Shown: one piece after another, positions 8,518 to 17,177 of the stretch | Layout: each line of letters begins with the position of its first letter | Position numbering within the stretch: position 1 is the first letter of the stretch | Source of the DNA: Roseovarius sp. A-2 | GTDB taxonomy: Bacteria > Pseudomonadota > Alphaproteobacteria > Rhodobacterales > Rhodobacteraceae | DNA: 64,000 bases | Assembly (NCBI RefSeq): GCF_002072155.1 | Contig: NZ_BDIY01000015.1 | Span: forward strand, 29,624 to 93,623 | Direction of reading: 5' to 3' | Made by a program: the position numbers and the translations under genes | Notes under the pieces: generated by a model | Told to the model about the DNA's origin: nothing | What the model saw: only the letters and a program-made list of their open reading frames with translations | Database searches by the model: none

Positions 8518-9371
8518 ACCTCAGCGCGCAGGTGCCGCAGGTGATCGGGCAAGGCCCGCGCGGTCACCGCCGCCTCACGCAGCAACCCGTCGAAATGCAG
8601 GGTCATCGCCTGTACCCGTTCGGTATCGCGAAACACCAGGTAATTGCGCCCGAGATAGAGCACCGCGAGGAGCGGCCCGAAAATCGTGATCGGGGCGGAA
8701 TAGAGGCGGCGGGCGTCAAAGAGATAGAGCCGCAAGCCGGGATAGAGCTGTGACGTCACGGCGATGAAATGATCGAGTTGCGCGCGGCGGATATCGTCGG
8801 GCAGGTCACGGTAATAGCCCTCGCCGCGCGCAAAGCTCTCGATCTCGAAGAGCGGCAGGGCAATCTCGTAATCCGAACGGGCGGCGCGCATCCAGGCCAT
8901 GCGGTCTTCGGAGGCCCCGATGGCCTGATCGGTAGAGCGGCCAAGATGGGGCGCGTATTCCCACTCCAGCATTTCGCGGGTTTTGAGCATGTCGGGCAGG
9001 CCGGCGGGGACGTGGCGGATCTTGTAGCCCGCCGCCTCCTTGTGCCATTGGAAAATCTGCTCGTCGACCAGCGCGCGGGGGGCTTCGGTCAGCGACAGGG
9101 TGTTGGCGAGCATGTCGGCGGCGGTCTCGGGCCGATCGGTGAGGCCCAGGAGCCAGTCGGCGGAAACCCCGAGCGCGCCCGCGCATTCGCCCACCACCTG
9201 CGCATTGGGCAGGCGCGCGCCGGTGCCGGTCAGCAATTGTGACACAGTGGAGCGATCCACCCCGATGGCGCGGGCGAGCGCGCTTTGATTGCTGCCGCGC
9301 TGGCGCATCGCCTCGGCCAGTCGGGTGCGAAACAGGGTGGCCCGCAGGCGTTTGTCGATTTTTTTGGTCAT
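8514..9371 (-). CDS. XRE-family transcriptional regulator
   Basis: A 285-residue protein. An N-terminal XRE helix-turn-helix (about residues 15-70; NQSALARAIGVDRSTVSQLL) is followed by a ~200-residue C-terminal domain without a motif I recognise. It is divergent from the DUF2061-desaturase pair. Two inverted repeats in the 107-bp shared intergenic region make it a good candidate regulator of that pair and of itself. Specific family name unknown. Confidence 0.85.
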   Translation of the reverse strand: MTKKIDKRLRATLFRTRLAEAMRQRGSNQSALARAIGVDRSTVSQLLTGTGARLPNAQVVGECAGALGVSADWLLGLTDRPETAADMLANTLSLTEAPRALVDEQIFQWHKEAAGYKIRHVPAGLPDMLKTREMLEWEYAPHLGRSTDQAIGASEDRMAWMRAARSDYEIALPLFEIESFARGEGYYRDLPDDIRRAQLDHFIAVTSQLYPGLRLYLFDARRLYSAPITIFGPLLAVLYLGRNYLVFRDTERVQAMTLHFDGLLREAAVTARALPDHLRHLRAEV

Positions 9372-9374
9372 ATG

Positions 9375-9388
9375 GTGATATTAATCAC
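9375..9388. promoter_or_regulatory. Candidate XRE operator A
   Basis: GTGATATTAATCAC, with GTGAT/ATCAC arms, lies four bases before the XRE start. Binding here would block translation or transcription of the regulator gene. Assignment to XRE is inferred from position. Confidence 0.45.
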
Positions 9389-9393
9389 AATTG

Positions 9394-9416
9394 CGGAAAA
9401 ATGTTAACCATTTCCG
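9394..9416. promoter_or_regulatory. Candidate XRE operator B
   Basis: An imperfect inverted repeat with arms CGGAAA and TTTCCG around a TTAA centre, between the XRE gene and the DUF2061 gene. It is in the position expected for control of the desaturase operon. Confidence 0.4.
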
Positions 9417-9478
9417 AAATGGCCGGTCAATCATTTTGCAAGCATTCTCTGCGCATCGTTCAATCAAATGGAGGTGTC

Positions 9479-9685
9479 ATGGAGACGCGATTGCGCAGCA
9501 TCGTGAAGGCGGTGATCTGGAACCTGATCGGGCTTTCGGTCATGGCGGTGGTAGGGCTGATCGTCACCGGGTCGCTGACGGCGGGCGGGGTGATGGCGGT
9601 GATCAACACGGTGATCGGGTTTATCACCTATGTGCTTTACGAACGCGTCTGGTCGCGCATCGACTGGGGGCGCTGCCATGGATGA
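9479..9685 (+). CDS. DUF2061 membrane protein
   Basis: A 68-residue protein with two membrane segments (about residues 8-30 and 38-56) and the ETRLRSIVKAVIWN start typical of DUF2061. The ATG follows GGAGG. It overlaps the desaturase gene by eight bases, so the two are translationally coupled. Function unknown; the pairing suggests a membrane-lipid role. Confidence 0.85.
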   Translation: METRLRSIVKAVIWNLIGLSVMAVVGLIVTGSLTAGGVMAVINTVIGFITYVLYERVWSRIDWGRCHG

Positions 9686-10583
9686 GGTGCGCCGTGGGGC
9701 GGTGGAATGGCCCACCCTGCTGTTGCTCGTCGCCTGTTACGGCGGCTGGATCTTTGGCACCACATGGGCGGCGGCGCTCTGGCTGCCACTGGGGATGATC
9801 GTCACCGGGCTGGCCATCGCATTGCATTCCTCGCTCTGTCACGAGGCGCTGCACGGGCATCCGTTCCGGCAACGGCTCTGGAACGAGGCGGTGGTCTTTC
9901 CCTGCCTATGCCTGCTCATTCCTTATGGCCGGTTCCGCGACACGCATCTGGCACATCACAGAGAGGAGCATCTGACCGATCCCTATGACGACCCGGAATC
10001 GAATTTTCTCGCCCCCCGGATCTGGGACCGGCTGCCCGGCTGGGGCCGGGCGGTGCTGCGCGCCAACAACACGCTGGCGGGGCGTATGATTTTGGGGCCG
10101 TTCATCGCGCAATGGGCGTTTCTGCGCGCTGACTGGCAGGCGATCCGGGCCGGGGACCGCGCCGTGCTGCGGGCATGGGTGTGGCATCTGCCGCAGATAG
10201 CAGTGGTGCTGGCCTGGGTTGCCTACGCGCCGATGCCGCTCTGGGCCTATCTGCTGGCGGTCTGGCTGGGCATCGCATTGCTGAAGATCCGCACCTTTCT
10301 GGAACATCGCGCGCATGACAAGGCCAGCGGGCGCACGGTGATCATCGAGGATCGGGGACCGTTGGCCCTGCTGTTTTTGAACAACAACCTGCATGTGGTG
10401 CATCACATGCACCCGGAGGTGGCGTGGTATCGGTTGCCCGCGCTCTATGCCGCGCGGCGCGACCATTACCAACGGCGCAACGGCGGCTATGTGTACCGTT
10501 CCTACGGGCAAATCTTCCGCGATTACCTGTGGCGCGCCAAGGACCCGGTGGCGCATCCGCTCTGGCCGTGGCGGCGCGGCTGA
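9678..10583 (+). CDS. Membrane fatty-acid desaturase family protein
   Basis: A 301-residue di-iron membrane enzyme. The three histidine boxes are visible: HEALHGH (about 56-62), HLAHH (about 92-96) and HVVHH (about 239-243). Four hydrophobic segments flank them. It would introduce a double bond or hydroxyl group into an acyl chain or carotenoid-like lipid; substrate not predictable. It is coupled to DUF2061 and lies opposite the XRE regulator. Confidence 0.9.
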   Translation: MDEVRRGAVEWPTLLLLVACYGGWIFGTTWAAALWLPLGMIVTGLAIALHSSLCHEALHGHPFRQRLWNEAVVFPCLCLLIPYGRFRDTHLAHHREEHLTDPYDDPESNFLAPRIWDRLPGWGRAVLRANNTLAGRMILGPFIAQWAFLRADWQAIRAGDRAVLRAWVWHLPQIAVVLAWVAYAPMPLWAYLLAVWLGIALLKIRTFLEHRAHDKASGRTVIIEDRGPLALLFLNNNLHVVHHMHPEVAWYRLPALYAARRDHYQRRNGGYVYRSYGQIFRDYLWRAKDPVAHPLWPWRRG

Positions 10584-10711
10584 GGGGCTGGGTGCCGTTG
10601 GCCTGGACGGGACATTGATTGAAGCAACTGCGCGGAACAAGGCCGAAGACCGCCGCACGGCACCCGCAGCGCGCTCTGGTCAATCGCGGCGTCACGTTGC
10701 ATGAGGGGGGG

Positions 10712-11614
10712 ATGGACCTGTGGATCATTCTCTCGGTCGCGGCGGCGTCCTTTCAGACTTTGCGCTTCATGCTGCAGAAACATCTCAGCATGGGCGCGCT
10801 CAGCGCGGGCGGCGCGACATTGGCGCGGTTCTTCTATTCCGCGCCCTTCGTGGTGACGCTGGCCTTTGGCTACCTCTGGGCCACGGGCGCGGTCTGGCCC
10901 GGATACAGCCCGCTCTTCTGGCTCTATGCCGTGGCCGGTGGCCTGTCGCAGATCCTCGCCACATGGTGTGTCGTCGCGCTGTTCTCCGAGCGCAATTTCG
11001 CCGTGGGCATCACCTTCAAGAAAACCGAGGTGGTGCAGACCGCCATCGTGGGCCTTGTGATCCTAGGCGACAGGATCACGGTCTGGGGGCTGGCGGCGAT
11101 CGTGCTGGGCCTTCTGGGCGTGCTGATCCTGTCGGAGACACCGGGACTGGAGGCGCGGTGGTGGCGGCGCTTTACCAATCGCGCGGCGTTTCTGGGGCTG
11201 GCGTCGGGGGCCTTCTTTGCGGTCTCTGCTGTCGGCTATCGCGGTGCCACGCTGGAAATCGCAAGCTCCGATCCGCTATTGCGCGCGGGGCTCGCGCTGG
11301 CGGTGGTGACGGTGATGCAGACCGTGGCGCTGACACTGTGGCTGATCTGGCGCGAGCCCGGACAGGTGGGGCGGGTGATCGCCGCGCACCGCACGGCGGT
11401 GTGGATGGGCCTGACCGGCATGGCGGGCAGCCTGTGCTGGTTCACCGCCTTCACGCTGGAAAATGCCGCGATGGTGTTTGCCGTGGGGCAGGTCGAGGTG
11501 ATCTTCTCGCTTTTCGCCTCGGTTCTGGTGTTCGGCGAACGGATCACCCGGCGCGAAGGTTGGGGGATGGCACTCATCACCCTGTCGGTGATCGCTGTGG
11601 TGATGTTGCGGTAA
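10712..11614 (+). CDS. DMT-family (EamA) transporter
   Basis: A 300-residue protein with about ten membrane segments in two EamA repeats (roughly 1-145 and 150-300). The second repeat ends with the usual motif around VEVIFSLFASVLVFGE. The ATG at 10712 follows a GAGGGGGG purine tract. It is a drug/metabolite exporter or permease of unknown substrate. Confidence 0.9.
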   Translation: MDLWIILSVAAASFQTLRFMLQKHLSMGALSAGGATLARFFYSAPFVVTLAFGYLWATGAVWPGYSPLFWLYAVAGGLSQILATWCVVALFSERNFAVGITFKKTEVVQTAIVGLVILGDRITVWGLAAIVLGLLGVLILSETPGLEARWWRRFTNRAAFLGLASGAFFAVSAVGYRGATLEIASSDPLLRAGLALAVVTVMQTVALTLWLIWREPGQVGRVIAAHRTAVWMGLTGMAGSLCWFTAFTLENAAMVFAVGQVEVIFSLFASVLVFGERITRREGWGMALITLSVIAVVMLR

Positions 11615-11670
11615 CGAAAGACAGGTCTGGCCTTAAGCTGTCGTTGCTGTGAGCCGCGACATTGCCAGGC

Positions 11671-11803
11671 CGCGGACTGGTGATCTTACGCGGTTTCAGG
11701 GCACTTTATGTCTGCCAAATCCGAATAACTCTGATTGGCGCGCGGACTTAGACAAATCGCCAGTCCGTGGGGGCGGCCTGGCGATGGCGCGGCGGCCTCC
11801 GGC
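11671..11803 (+). repeat. Dispersed intergenic repeat, copy A
   Basis: About 130 bases in the gap between the DMT transporter and the Nudix gene. Terminal inverted repeats GGACTGGTGAT and ATCGCCAGTCC bound a ~93-bp core. The same order of blocks (GGACTGG, GGCAC, TTTATG, GCCAA, CAAATCGCCAG, GGCGAT, GCGCGGC) occurs on the minus strand at 42064-42187, so this is a dispersed non-coding element. Confidence 0.6.
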
Positions 11804-11864
11804 CTTGTTCCGCGCCGGGTCTGTCGAACCAAGGTCGGCTGAAGGCCAAAATCGACGAACAGCC

Positions 11865-12557
11865 TCAATCGGACCCCATCCCATTCAGCCGCAAGAACAG
11901 GCTCTCCTCGTCATCGTTGCGAAAGAACGGCACCGAGGCGGGCGGGGTGCGGTCATGCGCCCGCGCGGTGACCTCGGCCAGCACCACCTCGGTGATGAAG
12001 GGCAGATCGAAGCGGCGCGCGTCGGCAAGCGGCACCCATTGCAGGTGGCTCAACTCCTCGCATGCAGCGCCGAAATCGTCGAGGTCACCGGCGAGCGCCT
12101 CGGCATGAACGAGAAAGAATCGCGCATCGAACCGGCGCGGGCGGCCCGGCGGGGTGATCGCGCGAAACACGAATTGCAAGGGATCGGCACGCGGCAGGAG
12201 ACCGCGCGCGGCAAAGCCCTGCCAATCGGGCGGCACCTCGCCCGGCCAGTCCCCGGCCTGGCCGAGGGCAAGCCCGGTTTCCTCCCACAACTCTCGCACC
12301 GCAGCGGCGGCAAGGGCGTGGGCGATATCGCGCCCGCAATCTTCGCGCAGACGCTCGGTGCACAGGGCGGGCAAGGGCCGGACAAGCGGAATATCGGCGT
12401 CGCCCGCATCCACGGCACCGCCGGGAAAGACAAACTTGTTGGGCATGAACGCCGCCTGCGCGCCGCGCTGTCCCATCAGGACATGCGGCCGCGCCTCATC
12501 GCGCAACACGATAACCGTCGCCGCATCGCGGACACCACTCTTGTCAATCTCGCTCAT
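11865..12557 (-). CDS. Nudix hydrolase
   Basis: A 230-residue protein. The Nudix box is split by an insertion: GGAVDAGD opens it, about 35 residues intervene, and RELWEETGLALG closes it with the catalytic REXXEE core. Long insertions here occur in NUDT7/8/19-like CoA or nucleotide-conjugate pyrophosphatases. The ATG is at 12557. Specific substrate unknown. Confidence 0.85.
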   Translation of the reverse strand: MSEIDKSGVRDAATVIVLRDEARPHVLMGQRGAQAAFMPNKFVFPGGAVDAGDADIPLVRPLPALCTERLREDCGRDIAHALAAAAVRELWEETGLALGQAGDWPGEVPPDWQGFAARGLLPRADPLQFVFRAITPPGRPRRFDARFFLVHAEALAGDLDDFGAACEELSHLQWVPLADARRFDLPFITEVVLAEVTARAHDRTPPASVPFFRNDDEESLFLRLNGMGSD

Positions 12558-12580
12558 GGTCGCCCTTCCGCGTGCAGGGC

Positions 12581-12970
12581 TTAACGGCTGTCACTGAACC
12601 CGTGCATCAGTCGTGCCCATTGAAAGGCCACGATGGCCCCTTTCAGACGCGGCAGAAGGTAGAGCGAGAGCGTGATCGTGCCAATACCGAATATCGTGAA
12701 AAGCACCAGCGGCTCGGGCCGGAACTGGACGAAGGCGATATGCAGAAGCGGTGCCATCAGGTGCCCGACGATCAGGATCGTCAGATAGGCAGGGCCGTCA
12801 TCGGCGCGCGCATGGCTCAGATCCTCGCGGCACACCGGGCAGGTCTCGCGCAGCTTGAGATAGCTCTTGAGGATCGGACCGCTGCCGCAATTTGGGCATT
12901 TGCGAGAGAAGCCCCGGCGCAGGGCGGGCCAGAGTTGGCGATCGGTCGGTACGGCGGTGGTATCGCGCAT
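12581..12970 (-). CDS. DUF983 zinc-ribbon membrane protein
   Basis: A 129-residue protein. Two CxxC pairs (CPNCGS and CPVC, about residues 25-46) form a probable zinc ribbon, followed by two membrane segments. This is the DUF983 family. It lies 23 bases upstream of the Nudix gene on the same strand, so they are likely co-transcribed. Function unknown. Confidence 0.88.
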   Translation of the reverse strand: MRDTTAVPTDRQLWPALRRGFSRKCPNCGSGPILKSYLKLRETCPVCREDLSHARADDGPAYLTILIVGHLMAPLLHIAFVQFRPEPLVLFTIFGIGTITLSLYLLPRLKGAIVAFQWARLMHGFSDSR

Positions 12971-13092
12971 CGGGGCGGCCTTTCATAACGTTGGCGTGAA
13001 TATGGCGAATGCGAGGGCGGGATGAAAGGTGACAGCCTGCCCTTGCGGCGCGATGTCGCAAATCAATCGCAATACGATGCAAAATAAATCGA

Positions 13093-13106
13093 TCCGGCGC
13101 GCCGGA
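13093..13106. promoter_or_regulatory. Palindrome upstream of EF-hand gene
   Basis: TCCGGCGCGCCGGA is a perfect 14-bp palindrome 97 bases before the EF-hand start. It could be an operator; no binding protein can be named. Confidence 0.3.
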
Positions 13107-13202
13107 AGTTCGAGCCGCGCGCGTATCACCTTGCAGAAACGGCCCGGATGTCGGCGCGTTTCAAGATAACTGACACATCACTAGAAAGCAGGAGATGTCA
13201 CG

Positions 13203-13697
13203 ATGAACAACATGGTTTTGATCGCAGGTCTGGCCACGGCCATCAGCCTTGGCGGGCTGGGTGCCGTTGAGGCGGCCAACCACAAGGGCGGCGAACATCA
13301 TGGCGGCATGCGGATGCAGCACAGCTTCGAAGAGCTTGACACCGACGGCGATGGCAAGATCACGCCCGAGGAAATGGCGGGCCACATGCAGGCGCGCTTT
13401 GACGGGGCCGACAGTGATGGCGACGGGGCGCTGTCGCGCGAGGAACTGATCGCGCGGATGATGGAGCGCCGGGCCGAGCGGATGGCCAAACACGCCGATC
13501 ACATGATCGAGCGGCATGATGCCAATGCCGACGGCAAGCTGAGCATGGACGAGATGCGCGCCGACCGTCAGGGCAAGATGTTCAAGCGCGTCGATGCCGA
13601 TGGCGATGGCGCGATCAGCGCCGAGGAGTTCGCCAAGATGCGCGAGATGCGGGGCAAGCATCACGGCATGAAGCAGGGTGGCAAGGCCTCCGAGTAA
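13203..13697 (+). CDS. Exported protein with four EF-hands
   Basis: A 164-residue protein with a signal peptide (residues 1-24, ending AVEAA). Four canonical calcium loops follow: 46-57 (DTDGDGKITPEE), 70-81, 106-117 and 131-142. The region around 25-40 and the C terminus are rich in His and Met, which could also bind transition metals. It precedes the sigma/anti-sigma/sensor operon, separated by a strong hairpin. The likely place is the periplasm; role unknown. Confidence 0.9.
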   Translation: MNNMVLIAGLATAISLGGLGAVEAANHKGGEHHGGMRMQHSFEELDTDGDGKITPEEMAGHMQARFDGADSDGDGALSREELIARMMERRAERMAKHADHMIERHDANADGKLSMDEMRADRQGKMFKRVDADGDGAISAEEFAKMREMRGKHHGMKQGGKASE

Positions 13698-13706
13698 GCG
13701 TGCCTG

Positions 13707-13739
13707 GCGTGGCAGGCCCGGCGCCCGTGCCTGCCACGC
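13707..13739 (+). terminator. Hairpin after EF-hand gene
   Basis: An 11-bp perfect stem (GCGTGGCAGGC / GCCTGCCACGC) with an 11-base loop begins ten bases after the stop. There is no T run, so it may be a transcript-stabilising or weak terminator structure between the EF-hand and sigma-factor genes. Confidence 0.6.
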
Positions 13740-13776
13740 TGGTCAGTAACCGGTCTGAAGGATAGGCTTGGGGGCC

Positions 13777-14370
13777 ATGACGATGCCGCTCGACGCCCAT
13801 GACGACGTGCCCGACGAGGCGCTGCTCGTGCTGTTTGCCAATGGCGACAGCGTGGCGGCGCGCGTGCTGACCCTGCGGCTGACACCGCGGGTGATGGCGC
13901 ATGCGTACCGCCTGTTGGGCAACCGGGCCGAGGCCGAGGATGTGGCGCAGGAGGCGATGTTGCGGCTGTGGAAACAGGCCCGCGACTGGCGGCAGGGCGA
14001 GGCGAAAGTGACCACCTGGCTTTACCGCGTCGTGGCTAATCTGTGCATCGACCGGCAGCGCCGGGCGCGGGGCGGCCCGGTCGCGCTTGACGCCATCCCG
14101 GAGCCTGCGGACGAGCGCGCGAGCGCCGATGAGACATTGCAGGAGCGCGCCCGTGCCGAGGCGTTGCAGGCCGCGCTCGACACGTTGCCCGAGCGGCAGC
14201 GTCAGGCGGTGGTGCTGCGCCATATCGAGGGGCTGGCAAACCCGGAGATCGCCGAGATCATGGAAATCACGATCGAGGCCGTGGAAAGTCTGACCTCGCG
14301 GGGCAAACGCGCGCTGAGCGCGGCGCTCGCCGGGCGGCAAAAGGAGTTGGGATATGTCGATGAGCGATAA
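13777..14370 (+). CDS. ECF-family RNA polymerase sigma factor
   Basis: A 197-residue ECF sigma factor. Region 2 spans about 20-95 with NRAEAEDVAQEAMLRLW. Region 4 spans about 130-190 with LPERQRQAVVLRHIEGLANPEIAEIM. I chose ATG 13777 over the TTG nine bases upstream. Its stop is inside the next gene, so it is coupled to the anti-sigma-like gene. The gene order sigma - membrane protein - CnrX-like sensor parallels the cnrYXH nickel/cobalt system, which suggests control by a periplasmic signal. Confidence 0.9.
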   Translation: MTMPLDAHDDVPDEALLVLFANGDSVAARVLTLRLTPRVMAHAYRLLGNRAEAEDVAQEAMLRLWKQARDWRQGEAKVTTWLYRVVANLCIDRQRRARGGPVALDAIPEPADERASADETLQERARAEALQAALDTLPERQRQAVVLRHIEGLANPEIAEIMEITIEAVESLTSRGKRALSAALAGRQKELGYVDER

Positions 14371-14725
14371 GGAGCAGACAAACGGGGGGCTCGATGCCTT
14401 TTTCGAGGCCGCGCGCGCACAAGCCCCCGCCCCCTCGCCGGACCTTCTGGCGCGGGTGCTCGCGGATGCGGATGCCACGCGGCAGGCCCACTCGACCGTC
14501 GGTCTCGTCCATGTCCATACGCCTGCCCCGCGTCCCGGCATCGCGGCACGTCTCTATCGCCTGCTTGGCGGCTGGCCGGCGATGGCGGGTCTGGCCACGG
14601 CGGCGCTGACAGGTATCTGGATCGGCACTGCCCTTCCCGAAGGGCTTCTCGGCCCGGACGATGCCACCTATCTTGTTGATATCACACCAGAAATGACTTT
14701 TGATCTGGCTGGAGGAGAATTCTGA
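14354..14725 (+). CDS. Probable membrane anti-sigma factor
   Basis: A 123-residue protein with a ~70-residue cytoplasmic part, one membrane segment (about 76-95) and a short periplasmic tail. No zinc-binding anti-sigma motif is visible. It overlaps the sigma gene by 17 bases and the next gene by one base. By position it should hold the sigma factor at the membrane; this is inference from the CnrY-like arrangement. Confidence 0.6.
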   Translation: MSMSDKEQTNGGLDAFFEAARAQAPAPSPDLLARVLADADATRQAHSTVGLVHVHTPAPRPGIAARLYRLLGGWPAMAGLATAALTGIWIGTALPEGLLGPDDATYLVDITPEMTFDLAGGEF

Positions 14726-15234
14726 TGGAAAACCAACGTGACCTTCAGGACAAGCCCGGTACGGGCAGCTGGATGCGCCTCCTTCTGGTGGTCTCGCTCG
14801 CCGCCAATCTCGCGGTCGTGGGGGTGGTCGCCGGATGGGCGCTGCGCCATGGCGGCCATCACGGGCATCATCCCTCTCGGCTCGATATGGCGGGTGGGCC
14901 GCTGACCCGTGCGCTCAGCGACGAGGACCGCCGCGAGATCGGGCAGCGCATGCGGCAGGTCTGGCGCGAGACGCGATCCGACCAGGCGGATATCGGGACC
15001 AGTTTCGACGCGCTGGTGAGCGATCTGCGCGCGGTACCCTTCGATCCCGCGCGAGTGACCCGGCGCATGCAGCAGCATCGTGAAGGCTTCGCCGCGCGCT
15101 TTGCCATGGGACAGGAGGTGCTTCTGGACCATCTTGCCGCGATGAGCGACGCCGACCGCGCGGCCTATGCCGACCGGCTCGAGAAACGAATCAGGGAATA
15201 CCGCGAACGCCGGGATCGTCACCGGAAGGAGTGA
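14725..15234 (+). CDS. Periplasmic metal sensor, CnrX/Metal_resist-like
   Basis: A 169-residue protein with one N-terminal membrane segment (about 17-38), then a histidine-rich stretch (HGGHHGHH, 43-50) and a long helical, highly charged region up to the C terminus. This fits the Metal_resist/CnrX fold of periplasmic heavy-metal sensors. With the two upstream genes it forms a possible signal-to-sigma pathway. The 3' end overlaps the convergent metR-like gene by 44 bases. The metal is unknown. Confidence 0.75.
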   Translation: MENQRDLQDKPGTGSWMRLLLVVSLAANLAVVGVVAGWALRHGGHHGHHPSRLDMAGGPLTRALSDEDRREIGQRMRQVWRETRSDQADIGTSFDALVSDLRAVPFDPARVTRRMQQHREGFAARFAMGQEVLLDHLAAMSDADRAAYADRLEKRIREYRERRDRHRKE

Positions 15235-16144
15235 CCTGCACACCGCGCTGCAACCGCACGGGTATTTCCCGTGCCAGACGGATCAGATGCGCCATATAGG
15301 GCTTGTCCGCATCCTCGTCGCGGATCGCGGCATAGAGCCGCTTGGTCTTGCCCTCTGCGGTCAGCGGCCGCGTCACGTAATCGGTGCTCGTCTTGACCTC
15401 TCGCACCACCCAGTCGGGCAGAACCGCCACCCCGCGATTGGACGCCACCAGCAGCAGAATCACCGCCGTCAGTTCCACCTGCCGGATGCTCTTGGGTTCC
15501 ACCTTGGCCGGTGTCAGCAATTCGGTGAATACATCCAGCCGCGAGCGGTCCACCGGGTAGGTGATCAGCACCTCGTCGCGAAAGTCATTGGCCTCGACAT
15601 AGGATTTCTGCGCCAGCGGATGCTGGCTTGAGGCCACGAAGACCGGCTCGTAATCAAAGAGTGGCTTGAACGTGATCCCCGGCAGAACCTCGGGGTCCGA
15701 GGACACCACCAGATCGACCTCTTCCTTTTGCAACGCGGGCAGCGCGTCAAAGGCGAGGCCGGGGCGGATGTCCACATCCACCTCGCCCCAGGTCTTGCGG
15801 AACCGCTCCAGCACCGGAAAGAGCCACTCAAAACAGGCATGGCACTCGATGGCGATATGCATCCGCCCCGCGCTGCCCTCGCGCAGCCCTTCGAATTCAT
15901 ACTCCAGCGCCTCGATCTCGGGCAGGATCTTTTCGGCCAGCCGCAGCAGGCGCTGCCCCGCTGCCGACAGGCGCAAGGGCTTGGAACGACGCACGAAAAG
16001 CTCTACCCCGGCCTGATCCTCCAGCCCCTTGATCTGATGGCTGAGGGCCGATTGCGTGATGTGCAACAAGTCCGCCGCCCGCGCCAATCCGCCGGCCCGG
16101 TGGATGGCGCGGATCGTCCTGAGATGCCGGAACTCGATATGCAT
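15191..16144 (-). CDS. metR: LysR-family regulator, MetR type
   Basis: A 317-residue LysR regulator. The winged helix is at residues 1-60 (AADLLHITQSALSHQIKGLE), followed by a LysR substrate domain containing HACFEWLFPVLERFRKTW, typical of MetR. It is divergent from metF. By family knowledge MetR uses homocysteine as co-inducer and controls methionine genes. A LysR-type box sits between the two genes. Confidence 0.87.
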   Translation of the reverse strand: MHIEFRHLRTIRAIHRAGGLARAADLLHITQSALSHQIKGLEDQAGVELFVRRSKPLRLSAAGQRLLRLAEKILPEIEALEYEFEGLREGSAGRMHIAIECHACFEWLFPVLERFRKTWGEVDVDIRPGLAFDALPALQKEEVDLVVSSDPEVLPGITFKPLFDYEPVFVASSQHPLAQKSYVEANDFRDEVLITYPVDRSRLDVFTELLTPAKVEPKSIRQVELTAVILLLVASNRGVAVLPDWVVREVKTSTDYVTRPLTAEGKTKRLYAAIRDEDADKPYMAHLIRLAREIPVRLQRGVQVTPSGDDPGVRGIP

Positions 16145-16159
16145 ATATTAGCGCGCCTC

Positions 16160-16174
16160 ATTCAAACCATGAAT
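16160..16174. promoter_or_regulatory. LysR/MetR-type binding site
   Basis: ATTCAAACCATGAAT is a perfect dyad with a five-base centre and the T-N11-A form of LysR boxes. It lies 76 bases before metF and 16 bases before metR, suiting both activation and autorepression. Confidence 0.55.
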
Positions 16175-16249
16175 TTAATGAAGTTGTCTCACAATGCTGC
16201 GCCTGCAACAAGAGGGAGACAGTTATAGCTTCCTCACAGGATGATCCCG

Positions 16250-17116
16250 ATGAAAACGCCGCGCATTTCCTTCGAATTCTTTCCGCCCAAGACGCTCGAG
16301 GCGTCGTTTCGCCTCTGGGATACTGTTCACACCCTTTCGCCGCTCGATCCGCGCTTCGTCTCGGTCACCTACGGCGCGGGCGGCACCACGCGCGAATTGA
16401 CGCGCGAAGCGGTGAGCACGCTGCATAAGGCCACTGGCCTCAATGTCGCCGCCCACCTGACCTGCGTCGATGCCAGCCGCGAGGAAACGCTGGAGATCGC
16501 CGATCAGTTCGCCGCCGTCGGCGTGACCGAGATCGTCGCCCTGCGCGGCGACCCGCCCAAGGGGTCCAGCGGCTTCACCCCCCACCCGCACGGCTTTGCT
16601 GACAGCTGCGAGCTGATTTCGGCCCTCGCCGAGACCGGCAAATTCACCATCCGCGTCGGCGCCTACCCCGAGAAACACCCCGAGGCCGCCGACAGCCGCG
16701 CCGATATCGACTGGCTCAAGCGCAAGATCGACGCGGGCGCGACCGAGGCGATCACGCAGTTCTTTTTCGAGGCCGACACGTTCTTCCGGTTCCGCGATGC
16801 CTGCGCCGCGGCAGGTATCAATGCGCCGATCATCCCCGGCATCCTGCCGATCGAAAACTGGACCGGCGCGCGCAAATTCGCCACCTCCTGCGGCACGCAG
16901 ATCCCCACATGGCTCGATGATTGTTTCGACAAGGCGATCCGCGACGATCGCCACGACCTGCTCGCCACGGCGCTGGCCACGGAACTGTGCAGCGACCTGA
17001 TCGAGGGCGGGGTGGAAGACCTGCATTTCTACACGCTCAACCGTCCCGAACTGACCCGCGACGTTTGCCATGCCCTTGGCGTAACACCGAAGGTGGCACT
17101 GCGCGACGTGGCCTGA
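16250..17116 (+). CDS. metF: Methylenetetrahydrofolate reductase
   Basis: A 288-residue FAD enzyme that makes 5-methyl-THF for methionine synthesis. It shows SFEFFPPKT at the N terminus, VTYGAGGTTRE, ALRGDPP and TQFFFEADTFFRF, all MetF landmarks. An ATG nine bases upstream is also in frame; the one at 16250 has AGGA at proper spacing. It is the likely target of the divergent MetR. Confidence 0.95.
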   Translation: MKTPRISFEFFPPKTLEASFRLWDTVHTLSPLDPRFVSVTYGAGGTTRELTREAVSTLHKATGLNVAAHLTCVDASREETLEIADQFAAVGVTEIVALRGDPPKGSSGFTPHPHGFADSCELISALAETGKFTIRVGAYPEKHPEAADSRADIDWLKRKIDAGATEAITQFFFEADTFFRFRDACAAAGINAPIIPGILPIENWTGARKFATSCGTQIPTWLDDCFDKAIRDDRHDLLATALATELCSDLIEGGVEDLHFYTLNRPELTRDVCHALGVTPKVALRDVA

Positions 17117-17177
17117 CGGCTTGCTTCCCGGCGCGGCGCGGCATAGCCTGCCCGCGCACGCGCCACGAGGGACCACC

